Source: an uncultured Thermoproteales archaeon (GTDB taxonomy: Archaea; Thermoproteota; Thermoprotei; Thermoproteales; Thermoproteaceae). Taken from it: 5,218 nt of DNA. A program made the position numbers and the translations under genes. Positions 1 to 5,103 of this stretch are shown piece after piece (within the stretch, counting starts at the first letter, position 1; every line of letters starts with the position of its first letter). The notes below the pieces were generated by a model. That model made no database searches. It was given only the letters and a program-made list of their open reading frames with translations, and was not told where the DNA came from. The stretch covers positions 1 through 5,218 of the forward strand of contig CAMLLK010000093.1 in assembly GCA_946480885.1 (NCBI GenBank). The letters run 5' to 3'.

Positions 1-55
1 CCCCCCCCCCCCCCCCACACCAACACCCTTTCCCTACACGACGCTCTTCCGATCT
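1..55. other. Illumina adapter and poly-C sequencing artefact at contig end
   Basis: Bases 1-16 are all C. Bases 23-55 match the 33-base Illumina TruSeq read-1 adapter, as I remember it, with one mismatch (C for T at 27); bases 28-55 match exactly, ending in GCTCTTCCGATCT. This is not organism DNA. The order poly-C, adapter, insert is what the reverse complement of a read would give if it ran through a short insert into the adapter and then into no-signal poly-G, as on two-colour Illumina instruments; that mechanism is inference. Native sequence begins at about base 56. The artefact explains why the first gene has no N-terminus. Confidence 0.97.
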
Positions 56-57
56 AT

Positions 58-645
58 AAAGAAAAACTCACAGCTATTGGTAAAAAAGTGGCAGAGGCAG
101 TCAGATCGAGGCTGAGGCAAATGTCGTGGGATTTAAAAACTGCTTTGAGAATAGCCGCCGCGGCTAATATAGTAGACACGAGCGTACTGGGCTACAGGCC
201 GAAAAAACTGGAAGAGGCAGTGTGGGATCTCCCGGCGATTGAAGAAGATGTTGATTTGCCAAGAGATGTATATTATGTTTTAGACAACGCCGGAGAGGCC
301 CAGATAGATTTAGTAGTGGCAGAGGCTTTAGAAAACAACGGCATAAGAACCACCTTTGTAGTGAGATCAGAGCCTTATGAAATAGACGTGCTTAAAAACG
401 ACCTACTTGGGTATAAAGTAGCCACTACGCCTGGCAATATTTCGCCAATTAGGTGGATAAGAGACGGCTTTATTCTAGCGAAAGGAATAGCTAATTTTGA
501 AGCCTATATAGAATGGGGGACGCAGCCCGCTTTGTTGTTATTTAGAGCTAAGTGCGACGTCTTGGCTCGTTTGTTTTCAGTGCCGAGAAACGCGCCGATA
601 ATAATCAGTGGAGATAGAGCAAAATTATTTAGCCGAGCACTATGA
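58..645 (+). CDS. DUF89/ARMT1-like metal-dependent phosphatase, 5'-truncated
   Basis: This is the C-terminal part of a DUF89-family protein. The family contains metal-dependent phosphatases thought to remove damaged or harmful phosphometabolites; the substrate of this member is unknown. The reading frame is open back to the adapter junction (KEKLTAIGKK precedes the GTG at 88), so GTG-88 is not the real start and the gene is cut by the contig end. About 195 residues are visible; archaeal members usually have nearly 300. Counting from codon 88, family landmarks are LKTALRIAAAANI at 16-28, the putative metal-site motif DNAGE at 66-70, KGIANFEA at 132-139 and FRAKCDVLA at 152-160. The stretch between the DN and KG motifs (SEPYEIDVLKND, 94-105) departs from the usual GGP..ND form but keeps acidic residues. 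Its stop lies 17 bases inside the 3' end of the convergent coiled-coil gene. Family assignment is firm; function is inferred. Confidence 0.85.
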   Translation, partial: KEKLTAIGKKVAEAVRSRLRQMSWDLKTALRIAAAANIVDTSVLGYRPKKLEEAVWDLPAIEEDVDLPRDVYYVLDNAGEAQIDLVVAEALENNGIRTTFVVRSEPYEIDVLKNDLLGYKVATTPGNISPIRWIRDGFILAKGIANFEAYIEWGTQPALLLFRAKCDVLARLFSVPRNAPIIISGDRAKLFSRAL

Positions 646-1048
646 GTTTCACTGGGATGCCGTTTTTGTATTGGACAAATATCCTAAGTGACTCCAGTCC
701 CCCCTCTCTCACGACTGATTGAACTACTTCTCTTACTTTTTTCAATACGGACAGCGTGTCTACCATATGTCTATACGACTCTTCTAAAATTTCATATCGT
801 GTGATAGGGCTTGGATCTATATACAGTTGGAGTCCTGTTATTTCAATAGGTGCGCTTTTTTCTGTAGTGCCAGAGCTGAATTTTTTCAAAAGCTCTTGTA
901 GTTTCTTGTACCGTTCTAACAAGGGTTTGATACTTTCTAACTCTGTATTTATGGACTTTACTAAATCTTCAAGTTCATTTATCTCTCTCCCAAGCTCTTC
1001 CAGAAACTGGGACGCGCTTTGGAAACTTCTTACACTATAAACATCCAT
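629..1048 (-). CDS. Conserved-looking coiled-coil protein of unknown function
   Basis: This 139-residue protein matches no family I recognise. Residues about 10-58 are strongly heptad-like and charged (ELGREINELEDLVKSI, then ELESIKPLLERYKKLQELLKKF), predicting a long coiled coil. A short polar linker (SSGTTEKSA) follows, then a beta-like segment IEITGLQLYI at about 68-77, another helical region at 84-117 (LSVLKKVREVVQSVV), and a C-terminal strand-turn-strand (LRIFVQYKNGIPVKLIVLG). There is no signal peptide or membrane segment, so it is probably cytoplasmic and oligomeric. The ATG at 1048 is supported by a TATA box centred about 24 bases upstream, which fits a leaderless transcript. The last 17 bases overlap the tail of the DUF89 gene on the other strand. 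The clear promoter and protein-like composition make it a likely real gene; its role is unknown. Confidence 0.75.
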   Translation of the reverse strand: MDVYSVRSFQSASQFLEELGREINELEDLVKSINTELESIKPLLERYKKLQELLKKFSSGTTEKSAPIEITGLQLYIDPSPITRYEILEESYRHMVDTLSVLKKVREVVQSVVREGGLESLRIFVQYKNGIPVKLIVLG

Positions 1049-1068
1049 AAATACATCTTCACGTGTAG

Positions 1069-1076
1069 TTTATAAG
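1069..1076 (-). promoter_or_regulatory. TATA box of the coiled-coil gene
   Basis: On the minus strand this reads CTTATAAA, centred 24-25 bases before the ATG at 1048. That is the archaeal TATA-to-start spacing that places transcription initiation at or next to the start codon, giving a leaderless mRNA. The element is nearly palindromic (TTTATAAG on the plus strand), so it might also fire toward the small plus-strand ORF at 1104, though that spacing (about 31 bases) is less good. Confidence 0.7.
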
Positions 1077-1103
1077 TACAACGTTCATATATTATAAGAA
1101 GTT

Positions 1104-1190
1104 ATGAGTGGCACCACACACAGTAGGAGAAGGCGTGTACTGGACACAGTAGCTGAGAACTTAGTAGGCCTAACTAAAGAGATTATGTAA
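1104..1190 (+). CDS. Possible 28-residue basic micro-ORF (doubtful)
   Basis: An ATG-to-TAA reading frame of 28 codons begins MSGTTHSRRRR and continues with an amphipathic-looking helix, LDTVAENLVGLTKEIM. It occupies most of the gap between the coiled-coil gene and cca, and its last 8 bases overlap the convergent cca stop. TATA-like sequence lies upstream (TTTATAAG at 1069-1076, and ATTATAAG at 1091-1098), but neither has the 24-base spacing shared by the other promoters in this window, and there is no clear Shine-Dalgarno motif. I do not recognise the peptide. It could be a small basic protein, part of a non-coding transcript, or chance. The ORF is seen; its expression is speculation. Confidence 0.25.
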   Translation: MSGTTHSRRRRVLDTVAENLVGLTKEIM

Positions 1191-2433
1191 TCCAGGGATT
1201 TTTCTGTACCAGCGGACCTCGGTACTTGTTTAGTTCTATTCGATAGTCTCTCCTGCCTAAATGTTTTTCTATACATTCTGATATGTGTGTATACTTACGC
1301 CGCTTGATTATATATACTCTAGAGCCTTGTACAAATGGCCCCACTACGTCTTCGCCTAGGTACTTCTCCACAAAGACGTCAACTGCGTCGTCATATACAG
1401 GTGGACCTCTATGGAGAATGTAGGGCGGCAGTTCGACGCTCTCTACAACATATACTAATGCCACATATGTCTCGTCGTCGCTCTCTACTCCCCAGCGGTA
1501 GACTTTAAAGCCGCACTCTCTAAGCCATTTATATAGAGATCTTCCTCTTTTCTTAAATCTCCCCCACACCACCTCGGGAGGCTCTTGTGGATATGTAAAA
1601 ACCACCTCTACGGTATTAAGCATCAGAGCTGACTTTGTCGACGGTGTGAAATACGAAATAGATGGACGCTTTAAGAATCTCCTTGAGGCTAGAATAAATG
1701 TAGACATAGATGTTAAAGACACCGCAGCGGCTGCGTTTCTAGACGGGTCTACTGGGTCTATGAACACTAGTGGTGCTCTAAACTTTGCTCCATCTCCAAA
1801 CGTAATATATGTTTTAAATGGTCTCCAATTCGCCGCGGCTCTTAGCACATTTAGAAATGATCCATAGTACGCTACCAACAGCTCTGTTAAGTACCCAGAG
1901 AAACCTTCAATCTTTATTTCTGCTCCGTATATCCCTACACCTCTAAGAAATAATTTAAGTACTCTTACATCACGCTTCATTTCTTCATTAAGTCTTTCAA
2001 TAAGGAATTGATGATGTAGTGGCGTCCTGTCAGCTGCCGTTAGAGGCCGCTCGCCCATTGCTATTTTATAACATGGGACTACGTCTACTTCATATCTCCC
2101 TATACGCGCCGTTAGATACGGATGCTGGGCATATCTTAGCGAAATAGGTACTCCCACCTCTCTCAAATTTTTTACTAAAATCTTTAGAACGTCTTCAAGT
2201 TTAACATCTCTATTATGAATTACTACAAAGACGTCGATGTCTCTTTGACCAGGTAGCCAAGTGGATCTCGCGGCGGATCCATACACATCTACATCAGCCT
2301 CAATATTGTTGTTCTCAATAATTTCTCTTATTAGTTTTTTAGCTAAGTGAGCCGTCTCTCTTAACTCTTTTTCTTCTTCTCTATCGGGGGTCGTTAATCT
2401 ATATGCCTCTTGGAGGACTTCTTCTATTTTCAC
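1183..2433 (-). CDS. cca: CCA-adding tRNA nucleotidyltransferase, archaeal class I
   Basis: This enzyme adds or repairs the 3'-terminal CCA of tRNA, using CTP and ATP without a nucleic-acid template. The 416 residues are close to, slightly shorter than, the usual archaeal class I length. The nucleotidyltransferase signature is YGSAARSTWLPGQRDIDVF at 51-69, with G52-S53 and metal-binding D65 and D67; the third carboxylate is D117 in YEVDVVPCY. Further archaeal landmarks are ADRTPLHHQFL (about 133-143) and GFSGYLTELLVAYYGSF (about 178-194), followed by the body and tail domains ending NPWIT. The start is a GTG at 2433 whose bases overlap the thpR stop as GTGA, so translation is probably coupled. 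It is the last gene of the TFE-beta/thpR/cca run. I see no obvious T-rich terminator after it. Confident. Confidence 0.95.
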   Translation of the reverse strand: MKIEEVLQEAYRLTTPDREEEKELRETAHLAKKLIREIIENNNIEADVDVYGSAARSTWLPGQRDIDVFVVIHNRDVKLEDVLKILVKNLREVGVPISLRYAQHPYLTARIGRYEVDVVPCYKIAMGERPLTAADRTPLHHQFLIERLNEEMKRDVRVLKLFLRGVGIYGAEIKIEGFSGYLTELLVAYYGSFLNVLRAAANWRPFKTYITFGDGAKFRAPLVFIDPVDPSRNAAAAVSLTSMSTFILASRRFLKRPSISYFTPSTKSALMLNTVEVVFTYPQEPPEVVWGRFKKRGRSLYKWLRECGFKVYRWGVESDDETYVALVYVVESVELPPYILHRGPPVYDDAVDVFVEKYLGEDVVGPFVQGSRVYIIKRRKYTHISECIEKHLGRRDYRIELNKYRGPLVQKNPWIT

Positions 2434-2993
2434 ATTAGATTTTGGACGAAAATATCACTATATATAGGTCCCCTCGGGGTTAGGACAGATTTTTTGAGTT
2501 TTACTTTGTCTATAGTGACGGTGCCTATTTCAATCGAGGTGTTTTGTTTTATAAAGTCTTGTAGTTTGTTTACGCCGCGGCCGCTTTTGATTCTAGCTAT
2601 GGTGAGGTGAGGCGTGAATTCTCTCTCTTCTATATGTGCTGCGTGTCTATCTACGAGGCCTCGGACTAACTCAGCGAGTTTTATCAAATCCTCTCTGCCT
2701 TTTGCTACGCCGATCCATAAAACTCTTGGCTTACTCACGTCGGGAAATACGCCGAGTCCTGACAGCTGTATTTCAAATTTGTTGTATCTAAGTGTAGAGA
2801 GAGACTTGGCTATTTGCTCAACTTTTTCTATTGGCACTTCGCCGAGAAATCTTAATGTTATGTGGAGGTTTTCTTTCTCAACAACTTTGGCGTCTAGGCC
2901 TAGTTTTTGAAATTCTCTTTGGATGTGTTCTATCTTCCTAACAATTTCTACGTTGTCTATGTCTACCGCTACAAACGACCTTATTAAAGTCAT
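2430..2993 (-). CDS. thpR: RNA 2',3'-cyclic phosphodiesterase (2H family, 'RNA ligase' type)
   Basis: This is a 187-residue 2H phosphoesterase of the LigT/ThpR family. Members hydrolyse 2',3'-cyclic phosphate RNA ends to 2'-phosphates and were first described as 2'-5' RNA ligases able to join tRNA halves. Both catalytic HxTx motifs are present with normal spacing: H44-I-T46-L within ENLHITLRFLGEV, and H129-L-T131-I within FTPHLTIAR. The N-terminal RSFVAVDI and the central GLGVFPDVSKPRVLWIGV are also typical, and the length is standard. The ATG at 2993 forms ATGA with the upstream TFE-beta stop, and the gene ends in a GTGA junction with cca. The shared transcript with cca suggests a role in tRNA or RNA 3'-end processing; that is inference from context. 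Family assignment is firm. Confidence 0.93.
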   Translation of the reverse strand: MTLIRSFVAVDIDNVEIVRKIEHIQREFQKLGLDAKVVEKENLHITLRFLGEVPIEKVEQIAKSLSTLRYNKFEIQLSGLGVFPDVSKPRVLWIGVAKGREDLIKLAELVRGLVDRHAAHIEEREFTPHLTIARIKSGRGVNKLQDFIKQNTSIEIGTVTIDKVKLKKSVLTPRGPIYSDIFVQNLM

Positions 2994-3430
2994 GGCCTTA
3001 GGCTATACGCCCACTTGGCCAATAAGTCACATGTATGTGGAGAGATAAAACTGACTCCGCATCTATCAGCATACGGACAGTAGACACAGGGGATGGCCAA
3101 CAGCGTCCTCATTTCTTCAGTTAGAGACGTAAAGTCTATCGTAAACGTCTCAATGGTCTGTTCTCTAATTTTACTAAGTAGGCGGTATGCTTTCTCAGAT
3201 AGCCTTATTACATAGACCCCCCTCTTGTTTCCTCCCACTCTCTCTCGGACAATAAGCCCTCTCTTCTCGAGTCTAGCCAGTATAGGCAAGCCGGTCTTGC
3301 TGTCGATGCCTATATATTTCCAGAGGTTTCTCTGTTGGTAGCTCCCGCCCAGTCTCTCAATACCTTGGAGTATTTGTATCTCTACTTCAGTCAATACGTC
3401 AGATTCTTCAGAGAACTCTTGCGAAGACAC
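2990..3430 (-). CDS. TFE-beta/RPC34-like transcription factor with Fe-S cysteine motif
   Basis: This 146-residue protein has an N-terminal winged helix-turn-helix (about 12-80: VEIQILQGIERLG, then LPILARLEKRGLIVRE and the wing GNKRGVYVIRLS). Four cysteines near the C-terminus are spaced C115-x2-C118-x5-C124-x9-C134. That architecture matches archaeal TFE-beta, the crenarchaeal homologue of RNA polymerase III subunit RPC34/hRPC39. In Sulfolobus it partners TFE-alpha, carries a 4Fe-4S cluster and helps open promoters. The upstream neighbour is tfb, another basal initiation factor, which supports this reading. The start is GTG-3430: a stop lies two codons upstream in frame, and a TATA-like box is about 24 bases before it. 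The gene joins thpR by an ATGA overlap. The alternative is a generic winged-helix regulator with a metal-binding tail; the cysteine spacing and context favour TFE-beta. Confidence 0.8.
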   Translation of the reverse strand: MSSQEFSEESDVLTEVEIQILQGIERLGGSYQQRNLWKYIGIDSKTGLPILARLEKRGLIVRERVGGNKRGVYVIRLSEKAYRLLSKIREQTIETFTIDFTSLTEEMRTLLAIPCVYCPYADRCGVSFISPHTCDLLAKWAYSLRP

Positions 3431-3431
3431 A

Positions 3432-3456
3432 TTTTAAAACTTTTAAATCTTTTAAA
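3432..3456. repeat. Three TTTTAAA units with exact 9-base period
   Basis: TTTTAAA occurs at 3432-3438, 3441-3447 and 3450-3456, each starting exactly 9 bases after the last. The third coincides with the inferred TATA box of TFE-beta; the first lies against the start codon. A weaker TTTAAA (3471-3476) overlaps the tfb stop. The units may be alternative TATA registers, a repressor site, or just A/T-rich drift. Confidence 0.6.
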
Positions 3457-3458
3457 AA
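3449..3458 (-). promoter_or_regulatory. TATA-like box for TFE-beta/thpR/cca
   Basis: The minus strand reads TTTTTAAAAG, centred about 24 bases before GTG-3430, matching the spacing of the other leaderless promoters here. It lies in the 41-base gap after tfb, so the TFE-beta/thpR/cca run probably has its own promoter in addition to any read-through from gar1/tfb. Confidence 0.55.
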
Positions 3459-3471
3459 TTTACAAAGGGCT

Positions 3472-4368
3472 TTAAACTGTAATCTCTACGTAGAGAGTGT
3501 TAGATAGCTCTTTTAGCAACTCTCTAATAGGCCCTTCGGTAGAGTCTGCCGCTCTTGCGAGCTCTTTTTGAGTGACTTCTACACCTGCTATATAACATGC
3601 GTAGTACACAGCGGCTGCGGCGAGGACTTGTGGCTTTCTGCCATTTCTTATCCGTGGCGACGCTGTTATGTAACGTAAGATGTCTACTGCAATTCTTTGG
3701 ACTTCTGCTGTTTTCTCATCGCCAATGCCGAGGGAGGATACAATCTTTGGTATGTACATCCGGGGGTCTACTCGGGGTATTTTTATCCCTAATTCACTAG
3801 CTTTTTTCGTCAACTCCATGTATGCAGACATAAATTGAGACCTGTCAATCCCCAATTTTTCTATTAAATTCTTTGCTGTAACTGACGCCAATCCATATTT
3901 CTTCATTGTGAAATAAAGCGCAGCTGAGTAGCCCTCCAGCCTTGGAGCACTGTAGCCAGCTTCGTATAGTTTTTTGTAAAAAGTCACTGTTTCATCTATT
4001 ACAACCCTAGGCACTCCGAGTTTTTCTCTTGCCGATTCTAAGAACTCTCTTATATCAATTTCCACACGCTCCAGCGGTGTTGATACAGGTCTTGAGAACT
4101 TCCTCAAGCTAATTGCCTTGAGTTTATCAGCCACTTTTATATTACCCGACTCAATTTCACCTATAGATGTGCCTATGGGGCCTATATGGGCTCTAGAGGA
4201 CTCTGGCCTACGCCACTCCGGTCCAAGGTCTGCTATATTTTCTTTAATTACTGTACCGCAGACTCTACAAGTGATCTGTCCTCTTTCGTCATCTATTACT
4301 ACGTCGTTTACCGACCCACAGACGGGGCAGCTGTGCTCCTCTACTTCGAAGAGTAGCCTCCTTGTCAT
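3472..4368 (-). CDS. tfb: Transcription initiation factor B (TFB, archaeal TFIIB)
   Basis: TFB bridges TBP on the TATA box and RNA polymerase, reads the BRE and sets the start site. The 298 residues are normal for the family. The N-terminal zinc ribbon has C14-x2-C17 and C34-x2-C37, followed by the characteristic DLGPEWR at 47-53. Two cyclin folds follow, at about 100-200 (REFLESAREKLGVPR, then LEGYSAALYFTMKKYG) and about 205-295 (RNGRKPQVLAAAAVYYACY). The last repeat carries the helix-turn-helix VTQKELARAADSTEGPIREL, equivalent to the BRE-contacting element. The reader/linker region after DLGPEWR looks shortened and divergent: the usual GL.T.I and RKWQ motifs are not clear, and RKFS stands where RKWQ is expected. 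The ATG at 4368 overlaps the gar1 stop as ATGA. The gar1-tfb pairing is, to my knowledge, common in archaea. The identity is firm; whether this is the main TFB or a paralogue cannot be told here. Confidence 0.94.
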   Translation of the reverse strand: MTRRLLFEVEEHSCPVCGSVNDVVIDDERGQITCRVCGTVIKENIADLGPEWRRPESSRAHIGPIGTSIGEIESGNIKVADKLKAISLRKFSRPVSTPLERVEIDIREFLESAREKLGVPRVVIDETVTFYKKLYEAGYSAPRLEGYSAALYFTMKKYGLASVTAKNLIEKLGIDRSQFMSAYMELTKKASELGIKIPRVDPRMYIPKIVSSLGIGDEKTAEVQRIAVDILRYITASPRIRNGRKPQVLAAAAVYYACYIAGVEVTQKELARAADSTEGPIRELLKELSNTLYVEITV

Positions 4369-4613
4369 TTTCTCTTTTTTCTCTCAATGTCTTGGATTTT
4401 TACATACAGAGGCTTTCCGAGAATTTCACTGTCTTGTATAACTGGCTTTATAAGCCCATATGGGTTGTTTATATTTCCAATTACGTCGTAGAGAATTCCA
4501 ATTTTTTTCATTGTGTAATTGTAGACGTTGAGATATAGGGGAGGGACTTGTTCAAGCTTAGCCACTAGATTGCCAAGGCGTGAGTAGTGAAGAGCATAGC
4601 CAATACGTCTCAT
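4365..4613 (-). CDS. gar1: Gar1-type H/ACA RNP component
   Basis: This 82-residue protein is a small Gar1 homologue. Gar1 binds the pseudouridine synthase Cbf5 in H/ACA guide RNPs and helps position and release the substrate during rRNA pseudouridylation. Family landmarks are RRIGYALHYSRLGNLVAKL at the N-terminus, MKKIGILYDVIGNINNPYG at about 35-53 (the KRIG.VYDV.G...PY core), IKPVI, and GKPLYVKIQD near the C-terminus. The tail ERKKRK is basic; the glycine/arginine-rich extensions of eukaryotic Gar1 are absent, as is normal in archaea. The start ATG-4613 is supported by a TATA box about 24 bases upstream. It is the first gene of the minus-strand cluster and overlaps tfb by 4 bases, so the two are probably co-translated. 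The related Naf1 is less likely given the compact single-domain size. Confidence 0.9.
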   Translation of the reverse strand: MRRIGYALHYSRLGNLVAKLEQVPPLYLNVYNYTMKKIGILYDVIGNINNPYGLIKPVIQDSEILGKPLYVKIQDIERKKRK

Positions 4614-4632
4614 AAAAACAACTTAAGCCAAG

Positions 4633-4640
4633 TTTAATAA
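4633..4640 (-). promoter_or_regulatory. TATA box of gar1/tfb
   Basis: The minus strand reads TTATTAAA, centred about 24 bases before the gar1 ATG at 4613, implying a leaderless transcript. It shares a 94-base divergent intergenic region (4614-4707) with the rps8e promoter; the two TATA boxes are about 47 bases apart and face away from each other. Confidence 0.65.
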
Positions 4641-4679
4641 GAGTTGTTTAGCCAATATCTACATAATACATAGATAGAA

Positions 4680-4687
4680 TTTATATA
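4680..4687 (+). promoter_or_regulatory. TATA box of rps8e/srp19
   Basis: TTTATATA is centred 24-25 bases before the GTG at 4708, the spacing expected for a leaderless archaeal mRNA. The purine-rich run ATAGAA just upstream is compatible with a BRE. This box supports the GTG as the true start of rps8e. Confidence 0.75.
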
Positions 4688-4707
4688 CCCCTTAATTAGG
4701 CAGATTT

Positions 4708-5103
4708 GTGAAACTCGGCGCGTTTTACAAAGGCGGAGATTTAAAAAAACCTACTGGAGGCAAAAAGAGAAGAGTTAGAAAAACTAAAAAAAAGGCGCTA
4801 GGCGGCGGCCCTCCAAAAATTCCAAAACTCGGCGAAAACGACGTGAGGTATGTAGAAAGAGTGAGAGGAGGTAACGTCAAAATAAGAATTAAAGAGGTTA
4901 GATACGCCAATGTATTCATACCTAAAGAAAAAAAGTGTGTCAAGGCTAGGATTTTGTCTATTTTATCAACGCCGGCCAATGTGGATTATGCAAGACATAA
5001 TTTTATAGTCAAGGGCGCCGTTATTCAAACAGAGGTGGGCAAGGCTGTGGTTACCTCAAGACCTGGCCAAGACGGTGTTGTTAACGCAGTGGTTATAGAA
5101 TGA
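4708..5103 (+). CDS. rps8e: Small-subunit ribosomal protein eS8
   Basis: This is archaeal eS8, a structural protein of the 30S subunit. The 131 residues are standard length. Near the N-terminus, [20 protein letters not shown] matches the family's [11 protein letters not shown] element with a basic rRNA-binding run. The middle has [10 protein letters not shown], followed by [20 protein letters not shown]. The C-terminus carries the family signature [17 protein letters not shown]. The start is GTG-4708, chosen because a TATA box lies 24-25 bases upstream and because the next residues, [10 protein letters not shown], bring the conserved motif to its usual place. The stop overlaps the srp19 start by 4 bases, so the two are almost certainly one operon. 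Confidence 0.96.
   Translation: MKLGAFYKGGDLKKPTGGKKRRVRKTKKKALGGGPPKIPKLGENDVRYVERVRGGNVKIRIKEVRYANVFIPKEKKCVKARILSILSTPANVDYARHNFIVKGAVIQTEVGKAVVTSRPGQDGVVNAVVIE

Noticed and set aside
1..16. Poly-C tract as a natural low-complexity or telomere-like element
   Set aside because: It directly precedes sequencing adapter, so it is technical.
756..1040. 94-codon plus-strand ORF opposite the coiled-coil gene
   Set aside because: It lies wholly antisense to a better gene with a promoter, and its translation is serine-rich without domain character, as expected of a shadow frame.
1104..1156. Possible C/D-box small RNA ending at CTGA (about 1153-1156)
   Set aside because: No acceptable C box upstream and no internal D'/C' pair seen.
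1085..1276. 63-codon minus-strand ORF overlapping the 3' end of cca
   Set aside because: Mostly overlaps the confident cca end in another frame, has no placed TATA box, and the peptide shows no recognisable pattern.
1646..1867. 73-codon plus-strand ORF inside cca
   Set aside because: Fully antisense to cca; no promoter or protein-like motif.
2007..2040. GATGATG resembling a C box of a C/D guide RNA inside cca
   Set aside because: The C box does not fit RTGATGA exactly and no CTGA D box lies at a suitable distance. A GTGATGT on the other strand near 1970 also lacks a D box.
2410..2910. Plus-strand ORFs of 66 and 98 codons opposite thpR
   Set aside because: Both are antisense to a gene with intact catalytic motifs, with low-complexity Ser/Leu-rich translations.
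3597..4441. Plus-strand ORFs of 67 and 107 codons opposite tfb
   Set aside because: Antisense shadows of the conserved TFB frame; no independent support.
4725..4979. 84-codon minus-strand ORF, hydrophobic, opposite rps8e
   Set aside because: Its Pro/Leu/Phe-rich composition is the complement of the lysine- and glycine-rich eS8 codons; not a real membrane protein.
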